A DNA stretch of 46,184 nucleotides from NCBI GenBank assembly GCA_038924245.1, contig JBCKVB010000006.1:1-46184 (forward strand), read 5' to 3'. The stretch is from SURF-13 sp038924245 (GTDB taxonomy: Bacteria; Pseudomonadota; Gammaproteobacteria; SURF-13). The notes beneath the pieces were generated by a model. The model was not told the DNA's origin, did not search any database, and saw only the letters and a list, made by a program, of their open reading frames with translations. This document shows, piece by piece, positions 25,682-33,724 of this stretch. Numbering within the stretch: position 1 is the stretch's first letter; the number at the start of each line of letters is the position of its first letter. A program made the translations under genes and the position numbers.

Positions 25682-27448
25682 ATGAACAAGTCTCTGTTCG
25701 CACGCCTTTTGGGCGGATTGCTTGCCACTACCCTGCTGCTTGGCTGCGCCACAGCCCCGGGGCAGCGCGCGCAGTCGCCTGTCTCCAGCGACGACCCACT
25801 GTATCAGATAGCCAGCGTGCCGGTTACGCCCGTTTCCGACGACGATCCCATGTACCAGACCCTGGTGGCCGAAGTGGCGGGACAGCGCGGTGAGACAGCG
25901 CTGGCCTACGAGAATTACCTCAAGGTGGCGCAAACCACGCGCGATCCGCGCGCCGCCACGCGCGCCCTGCACATCGCCATGTTCATGGGCGATCAGCAAA
26001 AGGCGCTGGCCGCGGCGCAATTGTGGGAGGAACTGGATCCACAAAGCCTGGACGCGCGCCAGGGCGTGGTGGAACTCCTGGTGCGCGGCGATCAGGTCGA
26101 CGCCGCCTTGCCGCATCTGGAAGAATTGCTGTCCTTGTTGAGCGCTTCCTTAAGCACGGGCGGCGCGGCCAACGCGCAAGAGCAGGCGTTTCTGCAAATC
26201 GCCGCCATCCTGGGCAAGGAGCGCAACCGGCGCGCGGCGCTCACCCTGATGGGCAAGCTGGTGGCGGGCCATGCGAACAGTCCGCACGCGCAGTTCGCCT
26301 ACAGCAACCTGGCCGCAGGCGCGGGCGAGTACGGCGTCGCGCGTCAGGCGGTGGACAAGGCGCTCGCGCTCAAGCCCGGCTGGCCCAACGCCGTGCTGCT
26401 GCGCGCGCGCATCCAGCAATTGCAGGGCGATCTCAACGGCGCCACGGCTTATCTGGCCGAGGCGCTCAAGGCCACGCCCAAGGATCAACTGCTGCGCATG
26501 ACCTATGCGCGCCTGCTGGTGGACGGCCTGCACCTGGAACAGGCGCGCGCCCAGATCAAGGAAATCGCCAAACAGGCGGGCAAGAACGGCGAGGTGCTGC
26601 TCGCGCTCGGCATGTTGTCCATGCAGATGAATCAGGCGCAGGATGCCGGGCGTTATCTGAAGCGGGCGGTGAAATTCGACGCGCAGCGCGTGGAGGCGAG
26701 CTACTATCTCGGTCAACTGGCCGAAACGGGCAAGCAATACGCGCAGGCCATCGAGTGGTACCAGGCGGTCAATGAAGGCGACGTCTATCTGGACGCGCAA
26801 CTGCGCATCGGCAAGCTCATCGCCAAACAAGGCGATGTGGACGGCGCGCGCGCTTATGTGCGCGCTATCCGCCTGCAAGCTCCCGATCAGCAGCCGATAC
26901 TGATCCAGGCTGAGGCCGAGCTGCTCAGCGAGCAGAAGCGGTATGGCGAGGCCATGCGGGTTTACGACGACGCGCTGGCCGTGGCGCCGGATCACGTCAA
27001 CCTGCTGTACGCGCGCGCCATGCTCGCGGAAAAGATGGACCGGCTCGATATTCTGGAGATGGATTTACGCGCCATTTTGCAACGCGACGCCAACAACGCC
27101 GAGGCGCTGAACGCGCTCGGTTATACCTTGGCGGATCATAACCTGCGCCTGGAGGAGGCGCGCGCATTGATTGAACGCGCGCTGGAACTGCGCCCGCAAG
27201 ACCCCGCCGTCCTGGACAGCATGGGCTGGGTGTTGTACCGCCTGGGACAGCATCAGGAGGCGCTACGCTATCTGCAAAGCGCCTACGCATTAAACCGCGA
27301 CGTGGAGATCGCCGCGCACCTGGGTGAAGTGCTGTGGGTAACCGGCGACCAGGAGCAGGCGCGCAAGGTGTGGCGCGAGGCTGTGAAGATCAAGCCGGAA
27401 GACGCCGTGCTGCGCGAGACGCTCAGGCGTTTTAATCAGCCGATGTGA
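25682..27448 (+). CDS. Tetratricopeptide-repeat lipoprotein upstream of lolB
   Basis: 588 residues from the ATG at 25682, chosen because it begins a lipoprotein signal (LLATTLLLGC); in-frame codons upstream would hide it. The mature protein is almost entirely TPR helices, with clear 34-residue repeats in the second half (AEALNALGYTLADHNLRLEE, AVLDSMGWVLYRLGQHQEAL). It is probably an outer-membrane-anchored scaffold. Its stop overlaps the lolB start, and the TPR-lolB-ispE order is conserved in Gammaproteobacteria, suggesting an envelope role. No enzyme motif is present. Confidence 0.85.
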   Translation: MNKSLFARLLGGLLATTLLLGCATAPGQRAQSPVSSDDPLYQIASVPVTPVSDDDPMYQTLVAEVAGQRGETALAYENYLKVAQTTRDPRAATRALHIAMFMGDQQKALAAAQLWEELDPQSLDARQGVVELLVRGDQVDAALPHLEELLSLLSASLSTGGAANAQEQAFLQIAAILGKERNRRAALTLMGKLVAGHANSPHAQFAYSNLAAGAGEYGVARQAVDKALALKPGWPNAVLLRARIQQLQGDLNGATAYLAEALKATPKDQLLRMTYARLLVDGLHLEQARAQIKEIAKQAGKNGEVLLALGMLSMQMNQAQDAGRYLKRAVKFDAQRVEASYYLGQLAETGKQYAQAIEWYQAVNEGDVYLDAQLRIGKLIAKQGDVDGARAYVRAIRLQAPDQQPILIQAEAELLSEQKRYGEAMRVYDDALAVAPDHVNLLYARAMLAEKMDRLDILEMDLRAILQRDANNAEALNALGYTLADHNLRLEEARALIERALELRPQDPAVLDSMGWVLYRLGQHQEALRYLQSAYALNRDVEIAAHLGEVLWVTGDQEQARKVWREAVKIKPEDAVLRETLRRFNQPM

Positions 27449-28017
27449 GAATACTCAGCCTCGTTATCTCCATTTTCGCGCTGGCCGCGTGCGCGGTTGC
27501 GCCTCCTAAACCCGCCGCACCCGTCGCGCCCACCCAGGATGTCTGGGAATTCACCGGGCGCATCTCCGTCAGCACCGCGGAACAGAGTTGGCATGGCGAG
27601 ATACGTTGGAGTCAGCAGGGCGATAGTTACGACATCCAGCTCAATGCCCCGCTCGGTCAGGGTGCGCTACGCTTGAGTGGCGACGCGCGCGGCGTGCGCC
27701 TGATAACCGGCGACGGCGCGCAGGAGTTCGCCGCCGACCCCGAAACCCTGTTGCAGCAACGTTTAGGCCTGCACCTGCCGGTGTCGGGTTTGCGCTACTG
27801 GGTGCGCGCGCGCCCCGCCCCGCACGCGGCGTACACGGAGCAATTGGACGCGCCGGGACGGCCATTGCGCCTCACGCAATCCGGCTGGGAGATAGACTAC
27901 AAGCGTTATGCCGGGACCGGGAACGGCGTCTTGCCGGACAAAATATTTTTGCTCAATCCTGAAGCGGGCCTGGAGGTGCGTCTGGTGATCGAGCAGTGGG
28001 GCTTAAGGAGCTTCTGA
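27445..28017 (+). CDS. lolB: Outer-membrane lipoprotein receptor LolB
   Basis: 190 residues. It accepts lipoproteins from LolA and inserts them in the outer membrane. It carries a lipobox (ALAACAV), then WEFTGRISVST and the WHGEIRWSQQGDSYDIQLNA strand set of the LolA/LolB fold. The GTG start at 27445 overlaps the TPR gene stop, giving translational coupling. The length is slightly short but normal for the family. Confidence 0.92.
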   Translation: MRILSLVISIFALAACAVAPPKPAAPVAPTQDVWEFTGRISVSTAEQSWHGEIRWSQQGDSYDIQLNAPLGQGALRLSGDARGVRLITGDGAQEFAADPETLLQQRLGLHLPVSGLRYWVRARPAPHAAYTEQLDAPGRPLRLTQSGWEIDYKRYAGTGNGVLPDKIFLLNPEAGLEVRLVIEQWGLRSF

Positions 28018-28080
28018 CTCAGTCAGAGCTTTCTTAAGCGACGCGGTAAGGCGCCGGCCTTTCTGGTAAAATAACTTCTA

Positions 28081-28941
28081 ATGAATACGCGTGTGTGGCC
28101 CGCGCCCGCCAAGCTCAATTTGTTTCTGCGCATCACCGGGCGGCGCGCCGACGGCTATCACACGCTGCAGACGGTGTTTCAGTTTCTGGATTACGCGGAC
28201 GCGCTGCGTTTCCGGGTGCGGGATGACGGCGTGATCCGCGCGCTGCACCGCATTGAGGGCGTGGACGAGGAAAATGACTTGTGCGTGCGCGCGGCGAAAT
28301 TGCTGCGGCGCGAGAGCGGTACGCCGCTGGGTGCGGATATCGAGCTCGATAAGCGCATCCCGCTCGGCGCGGGCTTGGGCGGTGGCAGCTCCGATGCCGC
28401 GACCACGCTGCTGGCGTTGAATCAGTTATGGGGTTTGCATTGGCCATTGGATAAGCTGGCGCGGCTGGGGCTGCAACTGGGCGCGGATGTGCCGGTGTTC
28501 GTGCGCGGTGAAGCGGCCTGGGCCGAGGGTGTGGGCGAGCAGTTGACGCCGCTTGCTCTGGATGAGCCGTGGTATGTGGTGGTGACGCCGGACTGCCGGG
28601 TGTCCACCACGGAGATTTTCAACGCGCCGGATTTGACACGTGATAGTGCGCCCATCACAATGCGCGCCTTTGCCGCCGGTGATGTGGAACCCGGCAACGA
28701 CTGTGTAGCGGCGGTGTGCAAGCGTTACCCGCCGGTGCGCGCGGCGCTGGACAGCCTCAGCCGGTTCGCCCCCGCGCGCATGACCGGTACCGGCAGCGCG
28801 GTGTTCGCGGCCTTTAAAGAAGAAACACGCGCACGCACGGTGTTGAGCGAGATCGCCGCACACTGGCCGCAAGGCTGGCGCGGTTTCGTGGCGCAAGGCA
28901 AAAACCGCTCACCGTTGCACGAGGCGTTGACCACTGAATGA
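28081..28941 (+). CDS. ispE: 4-diphosphocytidyl-2-C-methyl-D-erythritol kinase
   Basis: 286 residues, GHMP kinase of the MEP isoprenoid pathway. The N-terminal PAPAKLNLFLRITGRRADGY and the ATP loop IPLGAGLGGGSSDAATTL are diagnostic, and a C-terminal MTGTGSAVFAAF follows. It starts 63 bp after lolB and ends 4 bp before the tRNA gene. Confidence 0.96.
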   Translation: MNTRVWPAPAKLNLFLRITGRRADGYHTLQTVFQFLDYADALRFRVRDDGVIRALHRIEGVDEENDLCVRAAKLLRRESGTPLGADIELDKRIPLGAGLGGGSSDAATTLLALNQLWGLHWPLDKLARLGLQLGADVPVFVRGEAAWAEGVGEQLTPLALDEPWYVVVTPDCRVSTTEIFNAPDLTRDSAPITMRAFAAGDVEPGNDCVAAVCKRYPPVRAALDSLSRFAPARMTGTGSAVFAAFKEETRARTVLSEIAAHWPQGWRGFVAQGKNRSPLHEALTTE

Positions 28942-28945
28942 TTAT

Positions 28946-29020
28946 TGGGGTGTCGCCAAGTGGTAAGGCACCGGATTTTGATTCCGGCATTCCCAGGTTC
29001 GAATCCTGGCACCCCAGCCA
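28946..29020 (+). tRNA. tRNA-Gln(TTG)
   Basis: 75 nt with a complete cloverleaf: acceptor TGGGGTG/CACCCCA plus G and an encoded CCA, anticodon loop TTTTGAT with TTG at 28978-28980, and T-loop GTTCGAATC. The ispE-tRNA-Gln-prs order is the usual gammaproteobacterial one. Confidence 0.97.
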
Positions 29021-29068
29021 TAGCCACACAATGCCAACCATGTCTGGAAGTGGGAGGGGAGTTAAGAC

Positions 29069-30022
29069 GTGAGTGACAGCAAGATGATGGTGTTTTCCGG
29101 TAGCGCCAACCGGCCGCTGGCCGAGAGCATCGCCAATTACCTCAATCTGCCGCTCGGCAAGGCGGTGGTGGGCCGTTTCAGCGACGGCGAGGTGATGATC
29201 GAGATCATGGAAAACGTGCGCGGCCAGGACGTATTCGTGGTGCAGCCCACCTGCGCGCCGACCAACGATAATCTCATGGAGCTGCTGGTGATGATAGACG
29301 CCATGCGCCGCTCCTCCGCCTATCGCGTTACCGCCGTGATTCCCTACTTCGGTTATTCGCGCCAGGATCGCAGGCCGCGTTCCGCGCGCGTGCCGATCAC
29401 CGCCAAGGTGGTGGCCAACATGTTCGAGAGCGTGGGCGTGGACCGGCTGGTCACGGTGGATTTGCACGCCGACCAGATACAGGGCTTCTTCGACATTCCG
29501 GTGGACAATGTGTACGCCTCGCCGGTGTTGCTGGGCGACGTGTGGAAGCACAAATCCAATGACCTGATCGTGGTGTCGCCCGACGTGGGCGGCGTGGTAC
29601 GCGCGCGCGCCATCGCCAAGAACCTGGACGATGCCGACCTCGCCATCATAGACAAGCGCCGTCCGCGACCCAACGAATCGAAAGTGATGAATGTGATCGG
29701 GGACGTGGAAGGGCGCGCGTGCATACTGGTGGACGACCTGGTGGACACCGCCGGCACGCTGTGCGAGGCGGCGCGCGCGCTGAAAGAAAAGGGCGCGGCC
29801 AAGATCGTCGCCTACTGCACGCACCCGGTGCTGTCCGGCGCGGCGGTGGCGAACATCGAAAATTCCATGCTGGATGAACTGGTGGTCACCGACACCATCC
29901 CGCTGCGCCCCGACGCCAAAAACTGCAAGCGCATCCGCCAGCTCAGCATCGCCGAGATGCTGGCCGAGACCATGCGCCGCATCAGTCAGGAAGAGTCGGT
30001 CAGCTCATTGTTCATGGACTGA
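29069..30022 (+). CDS. prs: Ribose-phosphate pyrophosphokinase
   Basis: 317 residues. Makes PRPP from ribose 5-phosphate and ATP for nucleotide, His and Trp synthesis. Motifs: FSGSANRPLAESIANYL, the flexible loop YFGYSRQDRRPR, VDLHADQIQGFF and the PRPP loop ILVDDLVDTAGTL. The GTG start is supported by GGAGGGG. Expected length. Confidence 0.97.
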   Translation: MSDSKMMVFSGSANRPLAESIANYLNLPLGKAVVGRFSDGEVMIEIMENVRGQDVFVVQPTCAPTNDNLMELLVMIDAMRRSSAYRVTAVIPYFGYSRQDRRPRSARVPITAKVVANMFESVGVDRLVTVDLHADQIQGFFDIPVDNVYASPVLLGDVWKHKSNDLIVVSPDVGGVVRARAIAKNLDDADLAIIDKRRPRPNESKVMNVIGDVEGRACILVDDLVDTAGTLCEAARALKEKGAAKIVAYCTHPVLSGAAVANIENSMLDELVVTDTIPLRPDAKNCKRIRQLSIAEMLAETMRRISQEESVSSLFMD

Positions 30023-30046
30023 CGCATTCCCCGATTCCGCCGTTTC

Positions 30047-30055
30047 TGCTACAAT
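30047..30055 (+). promoter_or_regulatory. Candidate extended -10 promoter for rplY
   Basis: TGCTACAAT is an extended -10 element about 67 nt upstream of rplY. No strong -35 is visible. A short GCGTC/GACGC dyad follows in the leader. Confidence 0.35.
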
Positions 30056-30121
30056 AATCAGCTTTTTCACGGTACGCGTCTGGTCGCGGACGCGCGCCTC
30101 TTAAATTAATTGGAGATAACC

Positions 30122-31015
30122 ATGGCTATTGATTTCACACTGGTTGCGGAAACGCGCAACACCAGGGGCAAAGGTGCGAGCCGCCGCCTGCGGCACGCGG
30201 ACAAGGTTCCGGGCATCATCTACGGCGGCGAAAAGCCCGCCGTGTCGGTAACGGTGGAGCATAATTCGCTGCTCAAGCATTTGGAGCACGAGGCGTTTTA
30301 TTCGCACATCCTCACCGTCAAACTGGACGGCCAGGAAGAAAAGGCCGTGCTGCGCGCCTTGCAGCGCCATCCGTACAAGCCGCGCATCGTGCACCTCGAC
30401 TTGCAGCGCGTGAGCGCCACCCAGAAGCTGCGCATGCGCGTGCCGCTGCACTTCACCGGCGCCGATGCCGCGCCCGGCGTCAAGCAATCGGGCGGCGTGG
30501 TGTCGCACCTGATAAACGATCTGGAAGTATCCTGCTTCCCGCAGCACCTGCCGGAATTCATCGAGGTGGATTTGTCGCAAGTGAAGCTGAACGAGTCGGT
30601 GCATCTTTCCCATTTGAAATTGACGGAAGGCGTGGAACTGGTGGCGCTCGCCCACGGCGATGACCCCGCCGTGGCCTCGATCCACCTGCCGCGCGTGGTG
30701 GTCGAGGAAGAAAAGCCTGTCGTCGCGGAAGCCGCGCCGGCCGCCGCGCTACGCCTCGATGATCATCAGGGGCTTTGTTGTCTTTCTGGTTATCGCGCTG
30801 ATTTGGGCCAGTTTTGCCCAGCTCGAAGAGATCACGGTCGGCGAAGGAAAGGTTATTCCCTCGGCCCAGGTCCAGGTGATGCAGAACCTAGAAGGGGGGA
30901 TCGTCGCCAGCATTCCGGTCAAGGTGGGGGATATCGTCAAGAAAGACCAGATCGTGCTCAATCTGGACAAGACGCGATTCGCTGCATCGATGGGCGAAGC
31001 CCAGGCCAAATATGA
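30122..31015 (+). CDS. rplY: Ribosomal protein L25/Ctc, 3' end lost and fused out of frame into hlyD DNA
   Basis: Residues 1 to about 209 are a normal CTC-form L25 that binds 5S rRNA. The start MAIDFTLVAETRNTRGKGAS is followed by VPGIIYGG and, further on, LPEFIEVDLSQVKLNES. A good GGAG ribosome site precedes the ATG at 30122. Near 30745-30755, in the Glu/Ala-rich tail, homology ends and the frame runs through hlyD sequence in a wrong phase to a stop at 31015, adding about 85 unrelated residues. The usual next gene, pth, is absent. The functional core is intact, so the protein may still work. Confidence 0.88.
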   Translation: MAIDFTLVAETRNTRGKGASRRLRHADKVPGIIYGGEKPAVSVTVEHNSLLKHLEHEAFYSHILTVKLDGQEEKAVLRALQRHPYKPRIVHLDLQRVSATQKLRMRVPLHFTGADAAPGVKQSGGVVSHLINDLEVSCFPQHLPEFIEVDLSQVKLNESVHLSHLKLTEGVELVALAHGDDPAVASIHLPRVVVEEEKPVVAEAAPAAALRLDDHQGLCCLSGYRADLGQFCPARRDHGRRRKGYSLGPGPGDAEPRRGDRRQHSGQGGGYRQERPDRAQSGQDAIRCIDGRSPGQI

Positions 31016-31997
31016 TGCGCTGCTGGCGAGAATCGCCCGTCTTACCGCCGAGGTCGAAGACCGGCCTTTCCAGGTTCCTGAGGAACTTCTCCGCGACAAC
31101 CCGGGTATCGCCGAGGAAGAAAGGCAACTGCACCTGAACCGGCAACAGGAACTGCAAGCCGCGCTCACCGTCCTGCGTCAGCAAGCCAACCAGCGTGCCC
31201 AGGAGTTGCATGAGAAGCGCGCGCGGTTGCAACAGTTTGGGGAAGGCCTGCGGCTGATTTCGCGAGAACTCGATATCAGCAAGCCGCTGGTTGCGCAGGG
31301 TGTCCTGTCGGAAGTGGAAGTGCTGCGGCTCGAGCGTCAGGTAAGCGACCTGAGGGGCGAGACCGACGCGACCCGCTTGGCGCTCCCGCGCCTGGAGCAG
31401 AGCCTGGCCGAGGCGAGAACCAAAGTCGAAGGCCAGATCGCAAAATTCAGGTCGGACGCCTCCACCGAACTCAATCTGGCACGGGCCGAGTTCGAACAGA
31501 CACGCGCGTCCAGCGTAGCCATGGAGGATCGCCTGGCGCGGACATCCGTCCGCTCTCCCATGGCCGGTATCGTCAAGCAGATCAAGGTCACCACGGTCGG
31601 CGGCATAATCCAGCCGGGCATGGACGTGATGGAAATCGTCCCGATAGAGGACAACCTGTTGATTGAGGCGCGCGTCAGTCCCTCGGACATCGCCTTCATC
31701 CACCCCGGCCAGGAAGCGGCGGTCACATTCACGGCGTACGATTTTTCGATCTACGGAGGCCTGGATGCCATAGTCGAGAACGTCACCGCCGACTCCATCA
31801 CGAACGAAAAGGGCGAAAGTTTCTTTCTTGTCCGTGTGCGCACCAAGACCAACAACCTGGGCAACGGGCAGAGGAGCCTGCCGATCATGCCCGGGATGGT
31901 CGCCACCGTCCACATCCGCACCGGCAGGAAGACGGTGCTGAACTATCTCCTGAAGCCCGTGACCAAGGCCAAGTACGACGCCCTGCGGGAGCGCTGA
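30759..31997 (+). CDS. HlyD-family adaptor of the type I secretion system, 5' end missing
   Basis: Periplasmic adaptor linking the ABC exporter to a TolC channel. The first usable ATG (30759) starts just before the membrane helix (GFVVFLVIALIWASF). Then come VGEGKVIPSAQVQVMQNLEG, a long coiled-coil hairpin (about 80-270) and the C-terminal barrel with VRSPMAGIVKQIKVTTVGG. LapC-like relatives have about 20-40 more residues before the helix; these were lost at the junction with rplY. No ribosome site precedes 30759, so translation would depend on rplY read-through or a cryptic start. It may therefore be poorly expressed. Confidence 0.88.
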   Translation: MIIRGFVVFLVIALIWASFAQLEEITVGEGKVIPSAQVQVMQNLEGGIVASIPVKVGDIVKKDQIVLNLDKTRFAASMGEAQAKYDALLARIARLTAEVEDRPFQVPEELLRDNPGIAEEERQLHLNRQQELQAALTVLRQQANQRAQELHEKRARLQQFGEGLRLISRELDISKPLVAQGVLSEVEVLRLERQVSDLRGETDATRLALPRLEQSLAEARTKVEGQIAKFRSDASTELNLARAEFEQTRASSVAMEDRLARTSVRSPMAGIVKQIKVTTVGGIIQPGMDVMEIVPIEDNLLIEARVSPSDIAFIHPGQEAAVTFTAYDFSIYGGLDAIVENVTADSITNEKGESFFLVRVRTKTNNLGNGQRSLPIMPGMVATVHIRTGRKTVLNYLLKPVTKAKYDALRER

Positions 31998-32059
31998 GAA
32001 GCGGTTTGGCGGTCATTGCCGCCATTTGGGCACCGCTGTAAATTTCCTTTTCATGTAAT

Positions 32060-32470
32060 TCATGTAGGTCGGTTCAAGCCGACCAGGCCGGTCGAACCGG
32101 CCTGGCGTTCGCGGGTTGCCTTGCGAGCCAGAATCTTCTGCCGCGCCTCCGGCGGCAGATCGGTGAACTCAATCAGGTGCTTCTGGATGAGCAGGTCAAT
32201 GATGTCCTCGACCACACGGATCATGCTGGAGTCGATGAACTTGCCCGCTGTACCCAACGGGTCAATGATGTCCTCGAGCACACGGATCGTGCTGGCGTCC
32301 AGCGTGACGAAAAGCCGCCGCCGGTCTTCTTCAGACAGTTGATCGGTGTTCGTCTCCAGAAACAGCAGCACATCTGGATGTGCACCCGACAGGAATTCTG
32401 CTCCGTCTGCCGGAGTATCGAGGTAGAGCGCTACTACGCGCCCTGTAGAATCACGCTGTACATAGGGCAT
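32060..32470 (-). CDS. Conserved hypothetical protein, sometimes named tryptophan synthase beta-like
   Basis: 136 residues. The blocks MPYVQRDSTGRVVALY, HPDVLLFLE and RVVEDIIDLLIQKHLIEFTD match a small family often mislabelled as tryptophan-synthase-beta-like; no PLP site exists. The segment IRV(L/V)EDIID occurs twice because of a roughly 70-bp internal duplication (32190-32229 and 32260-32300), making the protein longer than usual. No function is known. It stands alone between hlyD and the LuxR-type gene. Confidence 0.65.
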   Translation of the reverse strand: MPYVQRDSTGRVVALYLDTPADGAEFLSGAHPDVLLFLETNTDQLSEEDRRRLFVTLDASTIRVLEDIIDPLGTAGKFIDSSMIRVVEDIIDLLIQKHLIEFTDLPPEARQKILARKATRERQAGSTGLVGLNRPT

Positions 32471-32567
32471 AGGTCACCGTTGGATGTGATGGTTATTGGG
32501 AAGGCAATATGATAAAAATATATGGGTCATAGCTAGGGTAGGTAACCTCTAATAATTCGTCATTCCC

Positions 32568-32650
32568 GCCCCCGGATCACGTCCGGGGTGACGAGCGGGA
32601 ATCCAGTCCAGGAAAAACCCCCCGGGTCCCCGCTTGCGCGAGGACGACGA
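32568..32650. repeat. ATTCCCGC-type dispersed palindromic repeat
   Basis: CATTCCCGC and GCGGGAAT arms flank an inner dyad CCCCGGA-tcacg-TCCGGGG. A related pair of repeats lies at 33564-33622. I see no gene in the remainder of 32471-32861, which ends in an AT-rich stretch suitable for a promoter. Confidence 0.65.
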
Positions 32651-32861
32651 TGAGGGTGGGGCCTCGGACAAACTCATCGCGTCCGCATTTACCTTACCTG
32701 AGGCAAAATAGCGAAACGGCCGCCAAAATTGCACTTGCGCAAGTCCGGAACGTTTTGCATACTTGTTTTTTCTATCCATAACGGCAAGGCTACCATGTTA
32801 ATTTGCCTCCTGCTCTAGTCATGCCAAAAATATATTTTATGTTGGTCTCTCGAGCTTGCCC

Positions 32862-33515
32862 ATGTACCTACTGGCTACCGACTCACCCGAGATAACCACC
32901 AGCTTTCAGGGCGTTCTCCGGAAAAAGGGAACGACCACCGTTGTCGGGTCTTTATTCGACCTTCGGCAAACCCTTGCGCATCATCCCGCGCAACTGATAC
33001 TGATTGACTTCGGGCTGCTGGTTTCCGACCCGAAAGCCGAAATCGCCAGGACAAAGCAGCTAGCCCCGGACGCCAAGGTCTTGATCGTGGCAACGGGACT
33101 CTCGCCGGAAACGGAACTGTCCCTGCTGGGGGCGGGCGCCGCGGCTTGTTGCGGCGCGCAACTCGCCGTAGACACCATTACCCGCATCATTGACACGGTA
33201 CTCGACGGCGGCACCTGGCTTTCCTCCGCGGCCCTGCCCCTGCTGCTGAAAGGTTTGGGCGGCCTTGGCGTTACCTCTCGGCCCGGAGCGGGCAACCGGC
33301 TGGGAGAGCTGACCCCGCGCGAGAGCCAAATCGCGGAATTGGTCGCCGGCGGCGCCAGTAACAAGCTCATCGCCCGCCAGTTGGACATCACCGACCGCAC
33401 CGTCAAGGCCCATCTGGGCGCCATCTTCCAGAAACTGGGGGTGTCGGACCGCCTCCAGCTTGCCCTGTACGTCATCGGCGCCGGCCCCTCCCGTTCGGGC
33501 GCAACCGCGCCATAA
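32862..33515 (+). CDS. LuxR-type response regulator with a degenerate receiver domain
   Basis: 217 residues from the ATG at 32862 (a TTG at 32856 is also possible). The N-terminal receiver-like domain keeps an Asp at the phosphoacceptor position (LILIDF, D49). It has only one acidic residue in the early pocket, and the conserved Lys near GAGAAACCGAQL is missing. Activation may not need phosphorylation. The C-terminal LuxR HTH is canonical (LTPRESQIAELVAGGASNKL, then RTVKAHLGAIFQKLGV). It lies directly upstream of the adhesin on the same strand and is its likely regulator; no kinase is nearby. Confidence 0.85.
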   Translation: MYLLATDSPEITTSFQGVLRKKGTTTVVGSLFDLRQTLAHHPAQLILIDFGLLVSDPKAEIARTKQLAPDAKVLIVATGLSPETELSLLGAGAAACCGAQLAVDTITRIIDTVLDGGTWLSSAALPLLLKGLGGLGVTSRPGAGNRLGELTPRESQIAELVAGGASNKLIARQLDITDRTVKAHLGAIFQKLGVSDRLQLALYVIGAGPSRSGATAP

Positions 33516-33563
33516 CGCGGCGGCCAAGGTCTAGGGAATCTCTGATTTATTCCTTTTCCGTCA

Positions 33564-33622
33564 TTCCCGCGCACGCGGGAATCTATGTGGTTGATTTTAT
33601 GGGTTCCCGCCTGCGCGGGAAC
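33564..33622. repeat. Paired GGGAA/TTCCC palindromes upstream of the adhesin
   Basis: ATTCCCGCG-ca-CGCGGGAAT and GTTCCCGC-ctgc-GCGGGAAC lie 25 bp apart. They are dispersed repeats of the same type as 32568. They fall between the regulator stop and the adhesin promoter region and may act as a terminator. Confidence 0.65.
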
Positions 33623-33644
33623 GACGGTAGCGGTCTAGTACCAA

Positions 33645-33679
33645 AGTCCAATAGCATCTTTTGATGCCTGGACTAAAAT
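33645..33679 (+). promoter_or_regulatory. Interrupted dyad and -10 box upstream of the adhesin
   Basis: AGTCCA (33645-33650) and GCATC (33654-33658) pair with GATGC (33663-33667) and TGGACT (33669-33674) around TTTT. TAAAAT at 33674-33679 fits a -10 box directly after it. The dyad is a candidate operator for the upstream LuxR-type regulator, or a leader hairpin. Confidence 0.45.
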
Positions 33680-33724
33680 TCTACCCAAGTACAAGACAAA
33701 CCTCTTTAGGGAATGGAGAATAAA

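Noticed and set aside
33516..33724. Cyclic-di-GMP riboswitch before the adhesin
   Set aside because: The leader is too short and lacks the conserved GEMM core; only simple palindromes and one dyad are seen.
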